From Halolactibacillus alkaliphilus (GTDB taxonomy: Bacteria > Bacillota > Bacilli > Bacillales > Amphibacillaceae), in assembly GCF_900115465.1 (NCBI RefSeq), contig NZ_FOWN01000008.1:1-64000 (forward strand): a DNA stretch of 64,000 nt. The letters are read 5' to 3'. Positions 7,915 to 17,124 of the stretch are shown here, piece after piece. How positions within the stretch are numbered: position 1 is the stretch's first letter; every line of letters starts with the position of its first letter. The notes beneath the pieces are model-generated. The model was not told the origin of the DNA. It did no database searches and worked only from the letters and a program-made list of their open reading frames with translations. A program made the translations under genes and the position numbers.

Positions 7915-8409
7915 ATGCAGCCTGAATCTTATTTAACTGATGATGTTATAAATGAGTTTTCAAAAACACTCGAGCTTTTTGATATCTCTCCGAGTGATTC
8001 AAGACTGTTTACGATCCTTTTTCTGAACCATCAACCGATGACACTTGATGAAATGAGCCAAACAACCGGAAAAAGTAAAACAACCGTTAATACCGGCATT
8101 AGGAATTTATCGGATTTAAATTTAGTCAAACAAGTATGGAAAAAAGGCGTACGAAAAGACTTATATACAACAACCGATGATTTATTCCAGCGTTTTATGC
8201 ACTATTATCTGGATAGGTGGCTAAGTCATACATCCATGCAAAAACAAAGCTTATCTTCTATAGAAGATAGAATCAATAACCGACCTCAAGGCGAGCTCAT
8301 TGAAGAGAAAGTAAAACAAATGTTAGTATTCCACGAATTATTAGAAAAAGCTTTTACACAACTAAAAAGTACCTGTCAAGAAATCACCCATACTAACCCT
8401 AAAGATTAA
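7915..8409 (+). CDS. GbsR/OpcR-family transcriptional regulator
   Basis: 164-residue winged-helix protein of the GbsR branch of MarR-like regulators, which control choline and glycine-betaine uptake and synthesis in Bacilli. The helix-turn-helix covers about residues 35-85: QPMTLDEMSQTTGKSKTTVN followed by NLSDLNLVKQVWKKGVRKDL (wing). A helical dimerisation region follows. It is divergent from opuAA, which suggests control of opuA. A paralogue at 10978-11535 shares the PMTLD, GKSKT/EMSKT and KKGxRKDLY motifs. The ligand cannot be told from sequence. Confidence 0.85.
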   Translation: MQPESYLTDDVINEFSKTLELFDISPSDSRLFTILFLNHQPMTLDEMSQTTGKSKTTVNTGIRNLSDLNLVKQVWKKGVRKDLYTTTDDLFQRFMHYYLDRWLSHTSMQKQSLSSIEDRINNRPQGELIEEKVKQMLVFHELLEKAFTQLKSTCQEITHTNPKD

Positions 8410-8455
8410 ACGATAGCTTTCTAACGCTCCCTTAGTTTAGTAAGCTATCGTTTTT
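8408..8455 (+). terminator. Terminator after the opuA-linked regulator
   Basis: AAACGATAGCTT (8408-8419) pairs with AAGCTATCGTTT (8442-8453), then TT; the stem begins inside the stop codon. Confidence 0.8.
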
Positions 8456-8597
8456 CATAACTAACGCTAGTAAGTTAACAATCATTATTCTTGGTCACGT
8501 TTACATTATCTTAAAAAATATATGTAAAAATAGAGGAATTTACGTTTCTACCATTCATTCACGGAAAAAATATGATATATTAACAGATGTGAATAAA

Positions 8598-8616
8598 ACG
8601 AAACCAAGCGTTTCGT
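8598..8616 (+). promoter_or_regulatory. Hairpin upstream of prsA
   Basis: ACGAAAC (8598-8604) and GTTTCGT (8610-8616) are perfectly complementary with a 5-base loop, 24 bases before the prsA start. It could be a regulator site or an mRNA-leader hairpin. Confidence 0.4.
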
Positions 8617-8639
8617 AATTTAAAGTAGGAGTGTGTTTA

Positions 8640-9554
8640 ATGAAAAAGTTAGTTATGGTTGCAACAATTACTGCGGGTCTCATCGGATTAAGTGCTTGCT
8701 CAGGAGATGACGCTGAAGTTGTTGTCGAAACAAGTGAAGGCAATATTACTAAAGAAGCTTTTTATGAAGAATTAAAAGCAACCGCTGGAGAAAGCGTCTT
8801 GCAAAATATGGTTTTAAAAACTATTTTAGAAGGCAAGTACGACGTTGATGAATCAGCAATTGAAGAGCAAATGAACATGTATCGCGAACAATATGGTGAT
8901 ATGTTTGAGTTATTGCTTCAACAACAAGGTATTGCCTCAGAAGCAGCCTTTGAAGAACAACTACGCATGCAATTACTACAACAAGAAGCCCTGGCTGATG
9001 GCGTTGAAGTAACAGATGAAGAAATTGAAGAACAGTATAACCGTATGATTAATGAAGTACAAGCATCTCACATCTTAGTTGAGGATGAGGAGCTTGCGAA
9101 TGAATTATATGAACGCGCAACGAATGGTGAAGATTTCGCAGCTTTAGCTGAAGAATATTCAACAGATTCTGGTTCTGCTGCCGAAGGCGGTTCAGTTGGC
9201 TACTTCTCTCGCGGTCAAATGGTGCCTGCTTTTGAAGACAAAGCTTATGAATTGGCAATTGGTGAGATTAGCGAACCTGTGCAATCAGACTTTGGCTACC
9301 ATATTATTTACGTAACGGACAATCGACCAGTCGAAACAGATGTTGCGTCACTAGATGATATTAGAGACCAACTACGTTCAGAAATTGCTTCAACAAAAGT
9401 TGATAGTGCCCAAGCGCAAGAGAAAATCTTACAACTTTTAAGAGATGCTGACATCGATGTGAAAATTGATGAATTTAAAGATACATTTGTCTTTGAAGAC
9501 CCTACAGCTGGTTTAGAAGAAGACCTTGATCTTGAAGAAGATACAGAAGAATAA
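8640..9554 (+). CDS. prsA: Foldase lipoprotein PrsA (parvulin peptidyl-prolyl isomerase)
   Basis: Lipid-anchored extracytoplasmic chaperone that helps exported proteins fold. 304 residues from ATG 8640, chosen because AGGAG lies 8 bases upstream; an in-frame GTG at 8631 overlaps that site. Signal peptide with lipobox LSAC and Cys20. N-terminal chaperone region, then a parvulin domain from about [10 protein letters not shown] (near 143) to [10 protein letters not shown] (near 225), including [18 protein letters not shown]. The C-terminal tail is very acidic. Neighbour yhaM matches the B. subtilis region. Confidence 0.95.
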   Translation: MKKLVMVATITAGLIGLSACSGDDAEVVVETSEGNITKEAFYEELKATAGESVLQNMVLKTILEGKYDVDESAIEEQMNMYREQYGDMFELLLQQQGIASEAAFEEQLRMQLLQQEALADGVEVTDEEIEEQYNRMINEVQASHILVEDEELANELYERATNGEDFAALAEEYSTDSGSAAEGGSVGYFSRGQMVPAFEDKAYELAIGEISEPVQSDFGYHIIYVTDNRPVETDVASLDDIRDQLRSEIASTKVDSAQAQEKILQLLRDADIDVKIDEFKDTFVFEDPTAGLEEDLDLEEDTEE

Positions 9555-9568
9555 TATGTGATTTAATT

Positions 9569-9608
9569 AAAAGCACTTAACGTAGTTAAACTGACGTTAA
9601 GTGCTTTT
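9569..9608 (+). terminator. Terminator of prsA
   Basis: AAAAGCACTTAACGT (9569-9583) pairs perfectly with ACGTTAAGTGCTTTT (9594-9608), followed by GTTGT. Confidence 0.88.
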
Positions 9609-9701
9609 GTTGTAATCTCAAGAGATCATTTTGACTATAAATAGAAACCCTTCGTTACTTCTGTTAAAATATAGCTAACGACTGACAAAGGACGTGAAAT
9701 A

Positions 9702-10940
9702 ATGGACCGAACGATTGACTATTTTTACTCGAAAATCAACTATTCAATTACACTGAACCAAGACGTAGCAAACATCATACAATCTTTAAATTTCCCCTTA
9801 ATTAAAGCAAGCGAAGCAACGTTTGTATTAGACAACTTTAAAGCTGGAGACCAAGTTAATGAGCGCTTATTATTAAATGATTATGATGTCAGACTTACGA
9901 AAACAAATAAAGAATACCTTACATTAACTTTTAGCAACCAAAATGGCATGTACCGAGCAAAGATGTGGGATAACCAAGGTGCTATCAAACAAATATTGCC
10001 CTTGCTTGAAAAGCACCGTGTCTTTGATTTAACCGCAACAGTTGATGAATATAACCAAATCAAATCTTTAACCGTGAAGAAATTAGAACCAGTTAAGCAA
10101 GCTATTCAGCCCTTTACATTATTACCTTTTCCAAACCTTGATTTAAAAGAGATTGCAGAAGAATTAATCTATTACTTGACGACAATTAACGAACCTTATC
10201 GAACACTGGCGATAGATACATTGAATAAATTCTGGGATGATTTTATTCTTGCACCAGCAGCAAAAGGCTATCATCATAATTATATCGGTGGACTTATTAA
10301 ACACACAACAGGATTGATGCGTTTTACATACTTTATTCAACACCACGAAAAGGGACCTTTAGAAGCCTTATTGTATCTGATCACGGTTGTAGAAAAAGCA
10401 TATAAACAGGAAGTATATATAGACGCACAAAAAGATAAACGCGAACGTAAGCGACCAGTATGGCAAGACACAATAGATCACCTTTACAGTATGTTAAATC
10501 AATTAACTCAACTTGAGCAAACTACTATTAACTTTGATTTACTTTACACCGCCATTCTTTATCATGATTTAGGCAAATTATTAGAATATGATTATGCCGG
10601 AAAGAGCTATCAAGCTTTTGAATTTCTATACCCTCATGCTGATCATACTGAATTAGGTGAGCGCGCACAGGGAGGCATTGAGATGGACGCTTTAGGCTCT
10701 TTAGTTGGCCATATTCCTTATGGTGTTATGTTACTTCAACAGATGCTTCAAGTGTCAGCCATCCCCCTTACTTTATCGCAAATTCATCAGATAAACCATT
10801 GTATTTTATGTCATCACGGATTACCTGAATGGGGAGCGGCTGTTCGATCTCCTGAAATAAAAGAAGGCTTTCTTATTCACCTCGTTGACTACTTTGATAG
10901 TCGATATGAAAATGAAGAAATGGCCTACTATCGTTCGTAA
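9702..10940 (+). CDS. yhaM: 3'-5' exoribonuclease YhaM-like HD-domain protein
   Basis: 412 residues; the family is usually about 315. An N-terminal OB-fold-like nucleic-acid-binding part (about 50-130) precedes a metal-dependent HD phosphohydrolase domain: HHNYIGGLIKH near 191, YHDLGKL with His288-Asp289, GHIPYG, and HHGLPEWGA near 380. Compared with B. subtilis YhaM as I recall it, there are two extra stretches: about 65 residues between the first His motif and the HD pair, and about 25 after it. All expected metal ligands seem kept. Convergent with the second GbsR-type regulator; prsA upstream and yhaNO nearby match Bacillus synteny. Confidence 0.82.
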   Translation: MDRTIDYFYSKINYSITLNQDVANIIQSLNFPLIKASEATFVLDNFKAGDQVNERLLLNDYDVRLTKTNKEYLTLTFSNQNGMYRAKMWDNQGAIKQILPLLEKHRVFDLTATVDEYNQIKSLTVKKLEPVKQAIQPFTLLPFPNLDLKEIAEELIYYLTTINEPYRTLAIDTLNKFWDDFILAPAAKGYHHNYIGGLIKHTTGLMRFTYFIQHHEKGPLEALLYLITVVEKAYKQEVYIDAQKDKRERKRPVWQDTIDHLYSMLNQLTQLEQTTINFDLLYTAILYHDLGKLLEYDYAGKSYQAFEFLYPHADHTELGERAQGGIEMDALGSLVGHIPYGVMLLQQMLQVSAIPLTLSQIHQINHCILCHHGLPEWGAAVRSPEIKEGFLIHLVDYFDSRYENEEMAYYRS

Positions 10941-10961
10941 CAAACAAAGGACCTACTTTAT

Positions 10962-11001
10962 CCAAAAAGAAGAACCGTCATTCCGACGGTTCTTCTTTTG
11001 G
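10962..11001. terminator. Bidirectional terminator between yhaM and the regulator
   Basis: A stem of about 15 bp (10964-10979 with 10985-11000) around a 5-base loop. The right arm lies within the coding sequence of the convergent regulator (its last codons, KEEPS), so terminator and gene end overlap. Confidence 0.8.
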
Positions 11002-11535
11002 TATATAATCAAATATCTCGCCCGATTCAACGACTTGAATAAAACGCATCAACCACTTATAATAGTTTTTCGCATATTCTAAACGTTCAATATCGTGTTC
11101 TATTCGCTCAATAAATGTGTCATCTTCTGTTTGTTGTTTTATTTTCGTTAATGCTTCAACTGCTTCATCTGCTTCTTCGATATTTGTTTCGGTATAATGC
11201 CGCCAGCGATTTCCAAATAATGTCGTAAATGATTTATACCAATTTTCTTCCGATTTGTATAAATCTTTTCTTATACCTTTTTTAAAAGCTGGCTCAACCA
11301 TTTTCATTTCTGTTAATGCTCTGACACCAGTGGACATACTTGTTTTACTCATTTCAAGTGCTTCACGCATATCATCCAATGTCATTGGTTGATCGTTAAA
11401 GTACAGTTTCCCATACAAACGACCAATGGACGGTGTAATTCCATACAGACTCATGTTTTTTGCAATCATCTGAATAAATTTATCAATTGTTTCTTCATAC
11501 TGCTCATGTATTTTTTGTTCATCGTTTCTATTCAT
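10978..11535 (-). CDS. Second GbsR/OpcR-family transcriptional regulator
   Basis: 185-residue winged-helix regulator. HTH region: QPMTLDDMREALEMSKTSMS, then ALTEMKMVEPAFKKGIRKDL. The C-terminal half is a long acidic helical region, likely for dimerisation and ligand sensing. It is paralogous to the opuA-linked regulator. It sits between yhaN and yhaM, which are adjacent in B. subtilis, so it is an insertion in an otherwise conserved block. It has its own promoter and paired CCATCAAT repeats upstream. Its target is unknown; betaine or choline genes elsewhere are plausible. Confidence 0.82.
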   Translation of the reverse strand: MNRNDEQKIHEQYEETIDKFIQMIAKNMSLYGITPSIGRLYGKLYFNDQPMTLDDMREALEMSKTSMSTGVRALTEMKMVEPAFKKGIRKDLYKSEENWYKSFTTLFGNRWRHYTETNIEEADEAVEALTKIKQQTEDDTFIERIEHDIERLEYAKNYYKWLMRFIQVVESGEIFDYIPKEEPSE

Positions 11536-11547
11536 TGTTCTTCTCTC

Positions 11548-11565
11548 CCATCAATCGCCATCAAT
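11548..11565. repeat. Tandem CCATCAAT repeats before the second regulator
   Basis: CCATCAAT occurs at 11548-11555 and 11558-11565, a 10-base period (one helical turn), between the -10 box and the start codon. Possible autoregulatory site. Confidence 0.3.
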
Positions 11566-11570
11566 GTACC

Positions 11571-11599
11571 ATAATATCACGACTATCCTCTATTGAAAA
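11571..11599 (-). promoter_or_regulatory. Promoter of the second GbsR-type regulator
   Basis: On the minus strand TTTTCA (11599-11594) and TATTAT (11576-11571) with a 17-base spacer and a TG one base before the -10 box. Confidence 0.55.
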
Positions 11600-11606
11600 G
11601 CTGAAA

Positions 11607-14468
11607 TTACTCTTCAAGCGTCATAACATGATACTCTTTTAAGCGCTCTTTAGGTTCAGTCGTAAAATAAAAACTTTGTCTCTCTTGTTGTTTTAGATAA
11701 TCAAATAATCGTCTTTTTCTTTCATCATCAAAATGGACAAAACTATCATCAATAATAAACGGCATTGGAAACGTTCGACTCAGCTCCGTTGCAACACCGA
11801 GACGAATAGCAATAACTAATTGATCTAACGTTCCTTGCGAGAGTTCAGCTACTTTGAAACTTCCTGATGGATAATCAACGATAAGTTCACTTGTCGTTGA
11901 ATCAAAAGATATCGCCGTATAACGACCGTCAGTTACAAAACAGAAAACTTCACTCGCCTTGTTTAAAATACTTGGCAACAAAGATGTCTGAAATTCTATC
12001 TTTGTTTGCAACAACTGGTCATAACTGGTTTTATACATAAGCCATTCTCTTGCCTTTTTATTGAATAGCTCCCGCTTTATATTAAATTGATATGCAACAT
12101 CGCGATAAATCGTTGAAGTCTCCATCTGTTTTTTTTCAGCATGTAAAGTCGCCAAATTTTTAAGACAATCCTCATATGTCTTTTCTATTAATTGCAACTC
12201 ATTATTGTAGCTTTCGATTGTCTCTTTTAAAGATAGCTCATCAATCAGAGCATTGTCTAATACGCTTAACATATCTTTTGATGAAAAATACAACGCCATT
12301 TTTTGATACGACGTTTCGTATTCTTTAATTTTCTCGTTATACGCTTTAGTATGTTCAACACTTTCTAGAAATGCATGATAATCCGATACACTGCACATTT
12401 GAAAAATGGTCTCCAACTTTTCAACTACCGGCTTTAACTTACTTTCTAATGCCCGATTATGCGCCTCTATCTCTATTAACTCTTCTTGTAAATCTTGATA
12501 TACTTGTCGTTGGTGACTTAGTTGATTATAAAGATCTCCTACCTCTTTTAACACTTGAACGAGTGATAAACCTTTTGTTAACTCAAGATCCTTTATAACA
12601 GTTGTTACATATGTTGATATTTCTTCATTAAGCCTGGATCTCTTATCACCTAACTTTTTTCTTAGTTTAAGACCCTGTTGAAGTTCATATACTTGACGTA
12701 AAACAGTGCTGTGCTCCGTATTTAATATGGATTTAAGAAACGGATACTGGTCGTGAAATCTTCCAATCTCTTGCTTAATAGATGCTTCTTTTTCTTTTAA
12801 TACACTTATATCACGTTCAGTCTTTTCTGATTGGTTGGTGTAGATACTCCAACGAGCAGATAATTGCTCTCGTTTAACTTTAGCCGTTTCATCACGATGT
12901 AAAACATCATAATACTCTTTTAGCATGTCTTCATCCGCTTTGGATATATGTTTCACTGGACCTTCTACCTGACTAGATTTTGGTCGTTGAAGCAAAATCA
13001 AACCGAATAAAATTAAAATATAAACACCTAGTAAACTATAAATAATGACAGGCTGAAACAAGTTCATGTTAGATAGAGTTACTAACAAACTAAGAAAAAC
13101 TGCCGTTAATATGCTAAACAACGGTAATAACCTCATAGATTCCGTTCTTTTTTCTTTATGTTTACGCAATCGCTCAATGTCGCTTAGTATGTCCTCTCGT
13201 TGATAATCATCAATTAAATCATGATTTAATTGATGACGTTCATAGGCTAAAGCATCACCTTCACGTGATAACTGATTAAGCTCAGCTTGTTCATTCATAA
13301 TTTGTTCGGTCACTTTTTTTTGTTGCTCTGTTAATAATTCTAATGCACTGACATTTTCTTCTGGTAATTCAAACATAAGCATCTGCTCTTCCGTTAATGA
13401 TAATCCAAGACGTAATGTTTGCTTATTTATCTGAGTGCTAAGGTCTTCAATATCTTTATTTGTTTCATCAAGCACTCGCTGTTTTTCACGCCAAAACATA
13501 TCTTGATTGATGACTTTTAAGACATACTCAAAGCGCGAGCGACCTCCTATCAATGCTGCCACAGATTCCCGTTTTTCTTCCACTTGCCTCATACGTTCTT
13601 CTTGCTGGCTTAATTTTTGCCTTAGCTGTTCTTTTTCTTCATATAATAACGTTACATCATTTTCATAAACATCAGGATGATTAGATGGTTGGTTGTGTGT
13701 GTTTAAGTATCCTTCCGCTATTTTATAACATTCTATTACATGATAAAGCTGTAAGTATGTTTGATAAAATCTCAGCTGTTGCTTATTTTCCTTTATTTCT
13801 TTTTCTCGTGTGCATTTTTCCTTTGTTACAGCTTTTATTGAGTTTTCAAGGCTGTCATAACTTGCTTCTTCCTTCTTCAATTTTATAAGCTTTTTTTCTA
13901 AGCTTTCTAATTCCTCAAGTTGTTCATTTAAAACAGGCTTTGATCCCCCTTTTTTAAATAGGTGATCTAGCTCTTTTTTTAATTTTTTTTCCGTTCGGTC
14001 AATAGCATCCGTTCCAGACATACTTAATGACAGCAGTAAATCCCCAATCTGCTCCGGTGTTTCTCCTTGCTCCTTTTGAATGGTTAAAACGTCAAAATGA
14101 AAAACGCGATCAAAAAATGTACGATCTAACTGTTTTAGATACTTATGAGATACTTCCAAAGTGACATCTTCACCACGTGCATTTTTAATAATCAATTGAT
14201 GCTGGGTTTTATCTGTTCGATAAAGAGTATATTCCTCGTTATCAATAATTAACGTGATTTCACCTCCGAATACATGATTATGGAGGTGGTTAAACCGTTG
14301 AATCTCTTGTTTAGATAATCCTACTAACATGTAAGTTAAAAAGTAACGCACATGTGTTTTTCCTGATTCATTTTTACCGCTAATGATAACTAATCCATTC
14401 TCTTCAATTTCATATGTTTGATTGATTATTTTACCGAAAGAATAAATTCTACATTTACTTACTTTCAT
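11607..14468 (-). CDS. yhaN: SMC-like AAA ATPase YhaN (SbcC-related)
   Basis: Large ATPase, 953 residues, partner of the YhaO nuclease; related to SbcC/Rad50. Walker A GKNESGKT at 31-38 from the chosen start. Two long coiled-coil arms (about 170-440 and 510-830) flank a hydrophobic hairpin with two membrane-like segments (about 448-495), a YhaN hallmark. Near the C terminus are the signature LSQGTLDQLV and Walker B FIIDDSFVHFDD. I choose ATG 14468 because GGAGG lies 8 bases upstream; a TTG five codons earlier overlaps that site. It overlaps yhaO by 14 bases. Exact role in DNA repair is not settled. Confidence 0.88.
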   Translation of the reverse strand: MKVSKCRIYSFGKIINQTYEIEENGLVIISGKNESGKTHVRYFLTYMLVGLSKQEIQRFNHLHNHVFGGEITLIIDNEEYTLYRTDKTQHQLIIKNARGEDVTLEVSHKYLKQLDRTFFDRVFHFDVLTIQKEQGETPEQIGDLLLSLSMSGTDAIDRTEKKLKKELDHLFKKGGSKPVLNEQLEELESLEKKLIKLKKEEASYDSLENSIKAVTKEKCTREKEIKENKQQLRFYQTYLQLYHVIECYKIAEGYLNTHNQPSNHPDVYENDVTLLYEEKEQLRQKLSQQEERMRQVEEKRESVAALIGGRSRFEYVLKVINQDMFWREKQRVLDETNKDIEDLSTQINKQTLRLGLSLTEEQMLMFELPEENVSALELLTEQQKKVTEQIMNEQAELNQLSREGDALAYERHQLNHDLIDDYQREDILSDIERLRKHKEKRTESMRLLPLFSILTAVFLSLLVTLSNMNLFQPVIIYSLLGVYILILFGLILLQRPKSSQVEGPVKHISKADEDMLKEYYDVLHRDETAKVKREQLSARWSIYTNQSEKTERDISVLKEKEASIKQEIGRFHDQYPFLKSILNTEHSTVLRQVYELQQGLKLRKKLGDKRSRLNEEISTYVTTVIKDLELTKGLSLVQVLKEVGDLYNQLSHQRQVYQDLQEELIEIEAHNRALESKLKPVVEKLETIFQMCSVSDYHAFLESVEHTKAYNEKIKEYETSYQKMALYFSSKDMLSVLDNALIDELSLKETIESYNNELQLIEKTYEDCLKNLATLHAEKKQMETSTIYRDVAYQFNIKRELFNKKAREWLMYKTSYDQLLQTKIEFQTSLLPSILNKASEVFCFVTDGRYTAISFDSTTSELIVDYPSGSFKVAELSQGTLDQLVIAIRLGVATELSRTFPMPFIIDDSFVHFDDERKRRLFDYLKQQERQSFYFTTEPKERLKEYHVMTLEE

Positions 14469-15687
14469 TCGCTTGTCCTCCAACTAAAGCATAGTGCAGA
14501 TAATCAATTGCTTCTTCCTTGGCTTTGGAAAAGTCTTCTAATGTCAGAGGATCAAGAAAACGTTTCGCTCGGTGGTGATCAAATAAGTCCGCTGCGATAT
14601 CTTTTTGTTTTGACTGGCTTATTTTATTAGCTAATGTCCTTAAGAAAGGATCAGACTGATCCAGCGTTACTTGCTTATGCTGAAGTGAGATATCTAAAAT
14701 GACGACTGTATAGTCATTTAACTGACAGTAATCATTTATAGAGGTAAGTAAATCATTAAAATCATTATCGTGATAGAGCGATCTTAATTGATGACTTGGA
14801 TTTTCTATGACAATAGATAAAAAGCCATTTTGCGCTTGATGATCGATAAAAGATTCTAATATACTCCATAAGTCATCAAGTGAATCAATGGTACTACCAT
14901 CTATTGTTTCTGTCTCATACTTGACCATTTGTAAAGGATGAAAAGTATAGGTTGTTTTCAGATCATTAAGTTCAACAACATAACATCCCTTTTCGCCTGA
15001 TTCCTTTTTTGATCCTCCTTGAATATTACCCGAATAAACAATCGGTGGACGTTCACTCAAAATATGGCGCTTATGAATGTGGCCGAGTGCAAAATAATCA
15101 AAGCCTAACTGCTTTAAAGTCTCTAATTTGAAGGGCGCATAGGGTTCATGATCATCCGATACACCCAGACTACCATGTAACATACCTACTCGGTAGTCCA
15201 CATTGTCTATAAAACTATATTGGCTAGAAAAGTCTTCCTTTACGTGACGCGTTTCATAACTAAATCCTTGAATGGCAACTGTTGTTCCAGATGCACTTGA
15301 GTATGTATAAGTTGTTACCTGTTGTCGATCAAAAAGATGGACATTCTCTAAATAATCAAACGTCATTTTGTTCGTCTGTTCATAGTCATGATTTCCAAAG
15401 CTAATATATACAGAAATATTATGTTCAGCTAATTTAGTTAATGCTCGTTTTAATTGAACTTCCGCATATATACTTGGGAGGGCTTGATCAAAAATATCTC
15501 CTACAATTACAACAAAGTGAACCTTTTGATCTATAGCTAAGTCTATTAGTCGATCAAGTGCTTGAAAAGCAGTCTTCTTCATCTTTTCAACATGCTCTCT
15601 TCCCATTTGAGCAAGGCCAACAAATGGACGGTCCAAATGTAAATCAGCTGCATGAATAAAACGTAGTGTTTCTTTCACCTGTCTCAC
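14455..15687 (-). CDS. yhaO: DNA repair metallophosphoesterase YhaO (SbcD-like nuclease)
   Basis: 410 residues; calcineurin-like phosphoesterase related to SbcD/Mre11. Metal-binding motifs in order: IHAADLHLDRPF near 11, VGDIFDQ near 62, FGNHDYEQ near 97, MLHGSLG near 170 and LGHIHKRH near 200. It is followed with overlap by yhaN, giving a nuclease-ATPase pair as in B. subtilis. Start is GTG 15687; a second GTG three codons in (15678), with GGGTGAG upstream, is equally possible. Likely acts on DNA ends or hairpins; the substrate is inferred from family. Confidence 0.88.
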   Translation of the reverse strand: MRQVKETLRFIHAADLHLDRPFVGLAQMGREHVEKMKKTAFQALDRLIDLAIDQKVHFVVIVGDIFDQALPSIYAEVQLKRALTKLAEHNISVYISFGNHDYEQTNKMTFDYLENVHLFDRQQVTTYTYSSASGTTVAIQGFSYETRHVKEDFSSQYSFIDNVDYRVGMLHGSLGVSDDHEPYAPFKLETLKQLGFDYFALGHIHKRHILSERPPIVYSGNIQGGSKKESGEKGCYVVELNDLKTTYTFHPLQMVKYETETIDGSTIDSLDDLWSILESFIDHQAQNGFLSIVIENPSHQLRSLYHDNDFNDLLTSINDYCQLNDYTVVILDISLQHKQVTLDQSDPFLRTLANKISQSKQKDIAADLFDHHRAKRFLDPLTLEDFSKAKEEAIDYLHYALVGGQANESK

Positions 15688-15745
15688 CCGCTTTCTTATT
15701 TATCTATTTTAACAGAGAACGCATGTTTCTCACATGTCTTTTATA

Positions 15746-15777
15746 CAAAAAGATGCACCTCGTAAGAGGTACACCTT
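15746..15777 (-). terminator. Terminator of yhaQP
   Basis: A 12-bp stem with two G-T pairs (15766-15777 with 15750-15761), GTAA loop, ending in a minus-strand T-run (15750-15746). Confidence 0.75.
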
Positions 15778-15849
15778 ATAAATGAGCTATAATCTATTTC
15801 TTCTAATACAAAGATCATAAATATTTCATTGAGTTATTGTTTTATCATA

Positions 15850-17124
15850 CTATTTGTTCTTCTTACTCAAATGCATCACTTGTTTTATATCTCTTAGCTT
15901 AAATCCACCGCCATACATCAATACGCCTCCACGGTAAACTCTCGCACCAATATAGCCTAGTATAAAGATTGTTACAAGTAAGATGCCGATACTGATCATC
16001 ACTTCATAGAATGGGATACCTAGCAATCCAACACGTAAAAACATGACGAGCGGGCTAAAGAACGGAATATAAGACATCACCGTCACTACTGTTGATTCCG
16101 GTGATTCTAAACCGAACATTGACACCATAAACGCAATCACTATAAGAATAATGACAGGGAACATAAGTTGACCAACATCTTCCATTCGACTTACTAGTGA
16201 CCCTAGCATAGCCGACAGTGTTGCGTATAGTAAGTAACCGAGCAAGAAAAAAACAAGCGCATAAACATAGACACTTACAGGGATATCACTAAAGCCAAAG
16301 AATTCGAAAAAGTCACCGTCTAAATCATTTTTTCGCATTTCAATGACAAAAAATCCTGTAGCAATTAAAATTGATATTTGTGTAAGACCTAATAAAGCAA
16401 TCCCTATAATCTTTGCGAACATTTGTGATACTGGACTTGAACTTGAAATCAAGATTTCCATAACACGTGATGTTTTTTCGTTTGCAATATCTGTGGCAAT
16501 CATTTGACCGTAAGTTATTACAGCAAAATAAAGTAAGAACAACATGACATAGACCAGTCCTCTAGCTCCACTTATTTCTTCCTCTGTTCTTGATGTTGTC
16601 CCATCCGCTTTTTGGATGGCTTGGAGTTGGAAAGGTACGGGTTGATAAATAGCTTGGAGCACCTGCTCATCAATATCTGCTTCTTCTGTCATAACCTTCA
16701 CTTTTAATTGTTACAGTTGTTCTGCAACTTCATATTCTATGTAATTATTTAAGACATCCTCTAAATAAAGCGTTGCGTTAAATGGACTGAGATCATCTGG
16801 TGTTAATATCAAAACTCCTTCAATATCCCCCGCCAACACCGCTTCGTTGAGGGCTTCTTTGCTATCTGTTGCCACATTAAATTGGACTGACTGACTCTCA
16901 ATGTTCTCTAAATAATCGCCATAAACATCTGTCTCGTCAATAATCGCAATAATTGGTTCTGATACTTCCTCGTCCGAGTTAAATAAATCGATAATTTTAT
17001 CAATATTTCCTAATCCTAAAATAAACACCAGGAATAAGGCCGTTGTAATTATAAATGATTTTGATTTAAAACGTGTCATATACGTCTGTGATAATACAAC
17101 CCAAAACTTATTCATATGATTCAC
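15850..17124 (-). pseudogene. yhaP: ABC-2 exporter permease YhaP interrupted by an in-frame stop
   Basis: Two pieces in the same frame, 17124-16711 (137 codons) and 16701-15850, are split only by a TAA at 16713-16711; the reading continues as Gln-Leu-Lys-Val on the far side. Joined length is about 424 residues, matching full-length YhaP (about 420). Piece one has the N-terminal membrane segment and extracellular domain. Piece two has the ABC-2 membrane block (GQMIATDIANEKTSRVMEIL). A single CAA-to-TAA change would explain it. No good ribosome site serves a restart at GTG 16701 or ATG 16692. It may be a real nonsense mutation, a readthrough gene or a sequence error. yhaQ upstream, overlapping by 17 bases, is intact. 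Confidence 0.75.

Noticed and set aside
16702-16713. Treating the two yhaP pieces as two natural genes
   Set aside because: Same frame, combined normal length and no ribosome site for a restart; a stop inside one gene is simpler.
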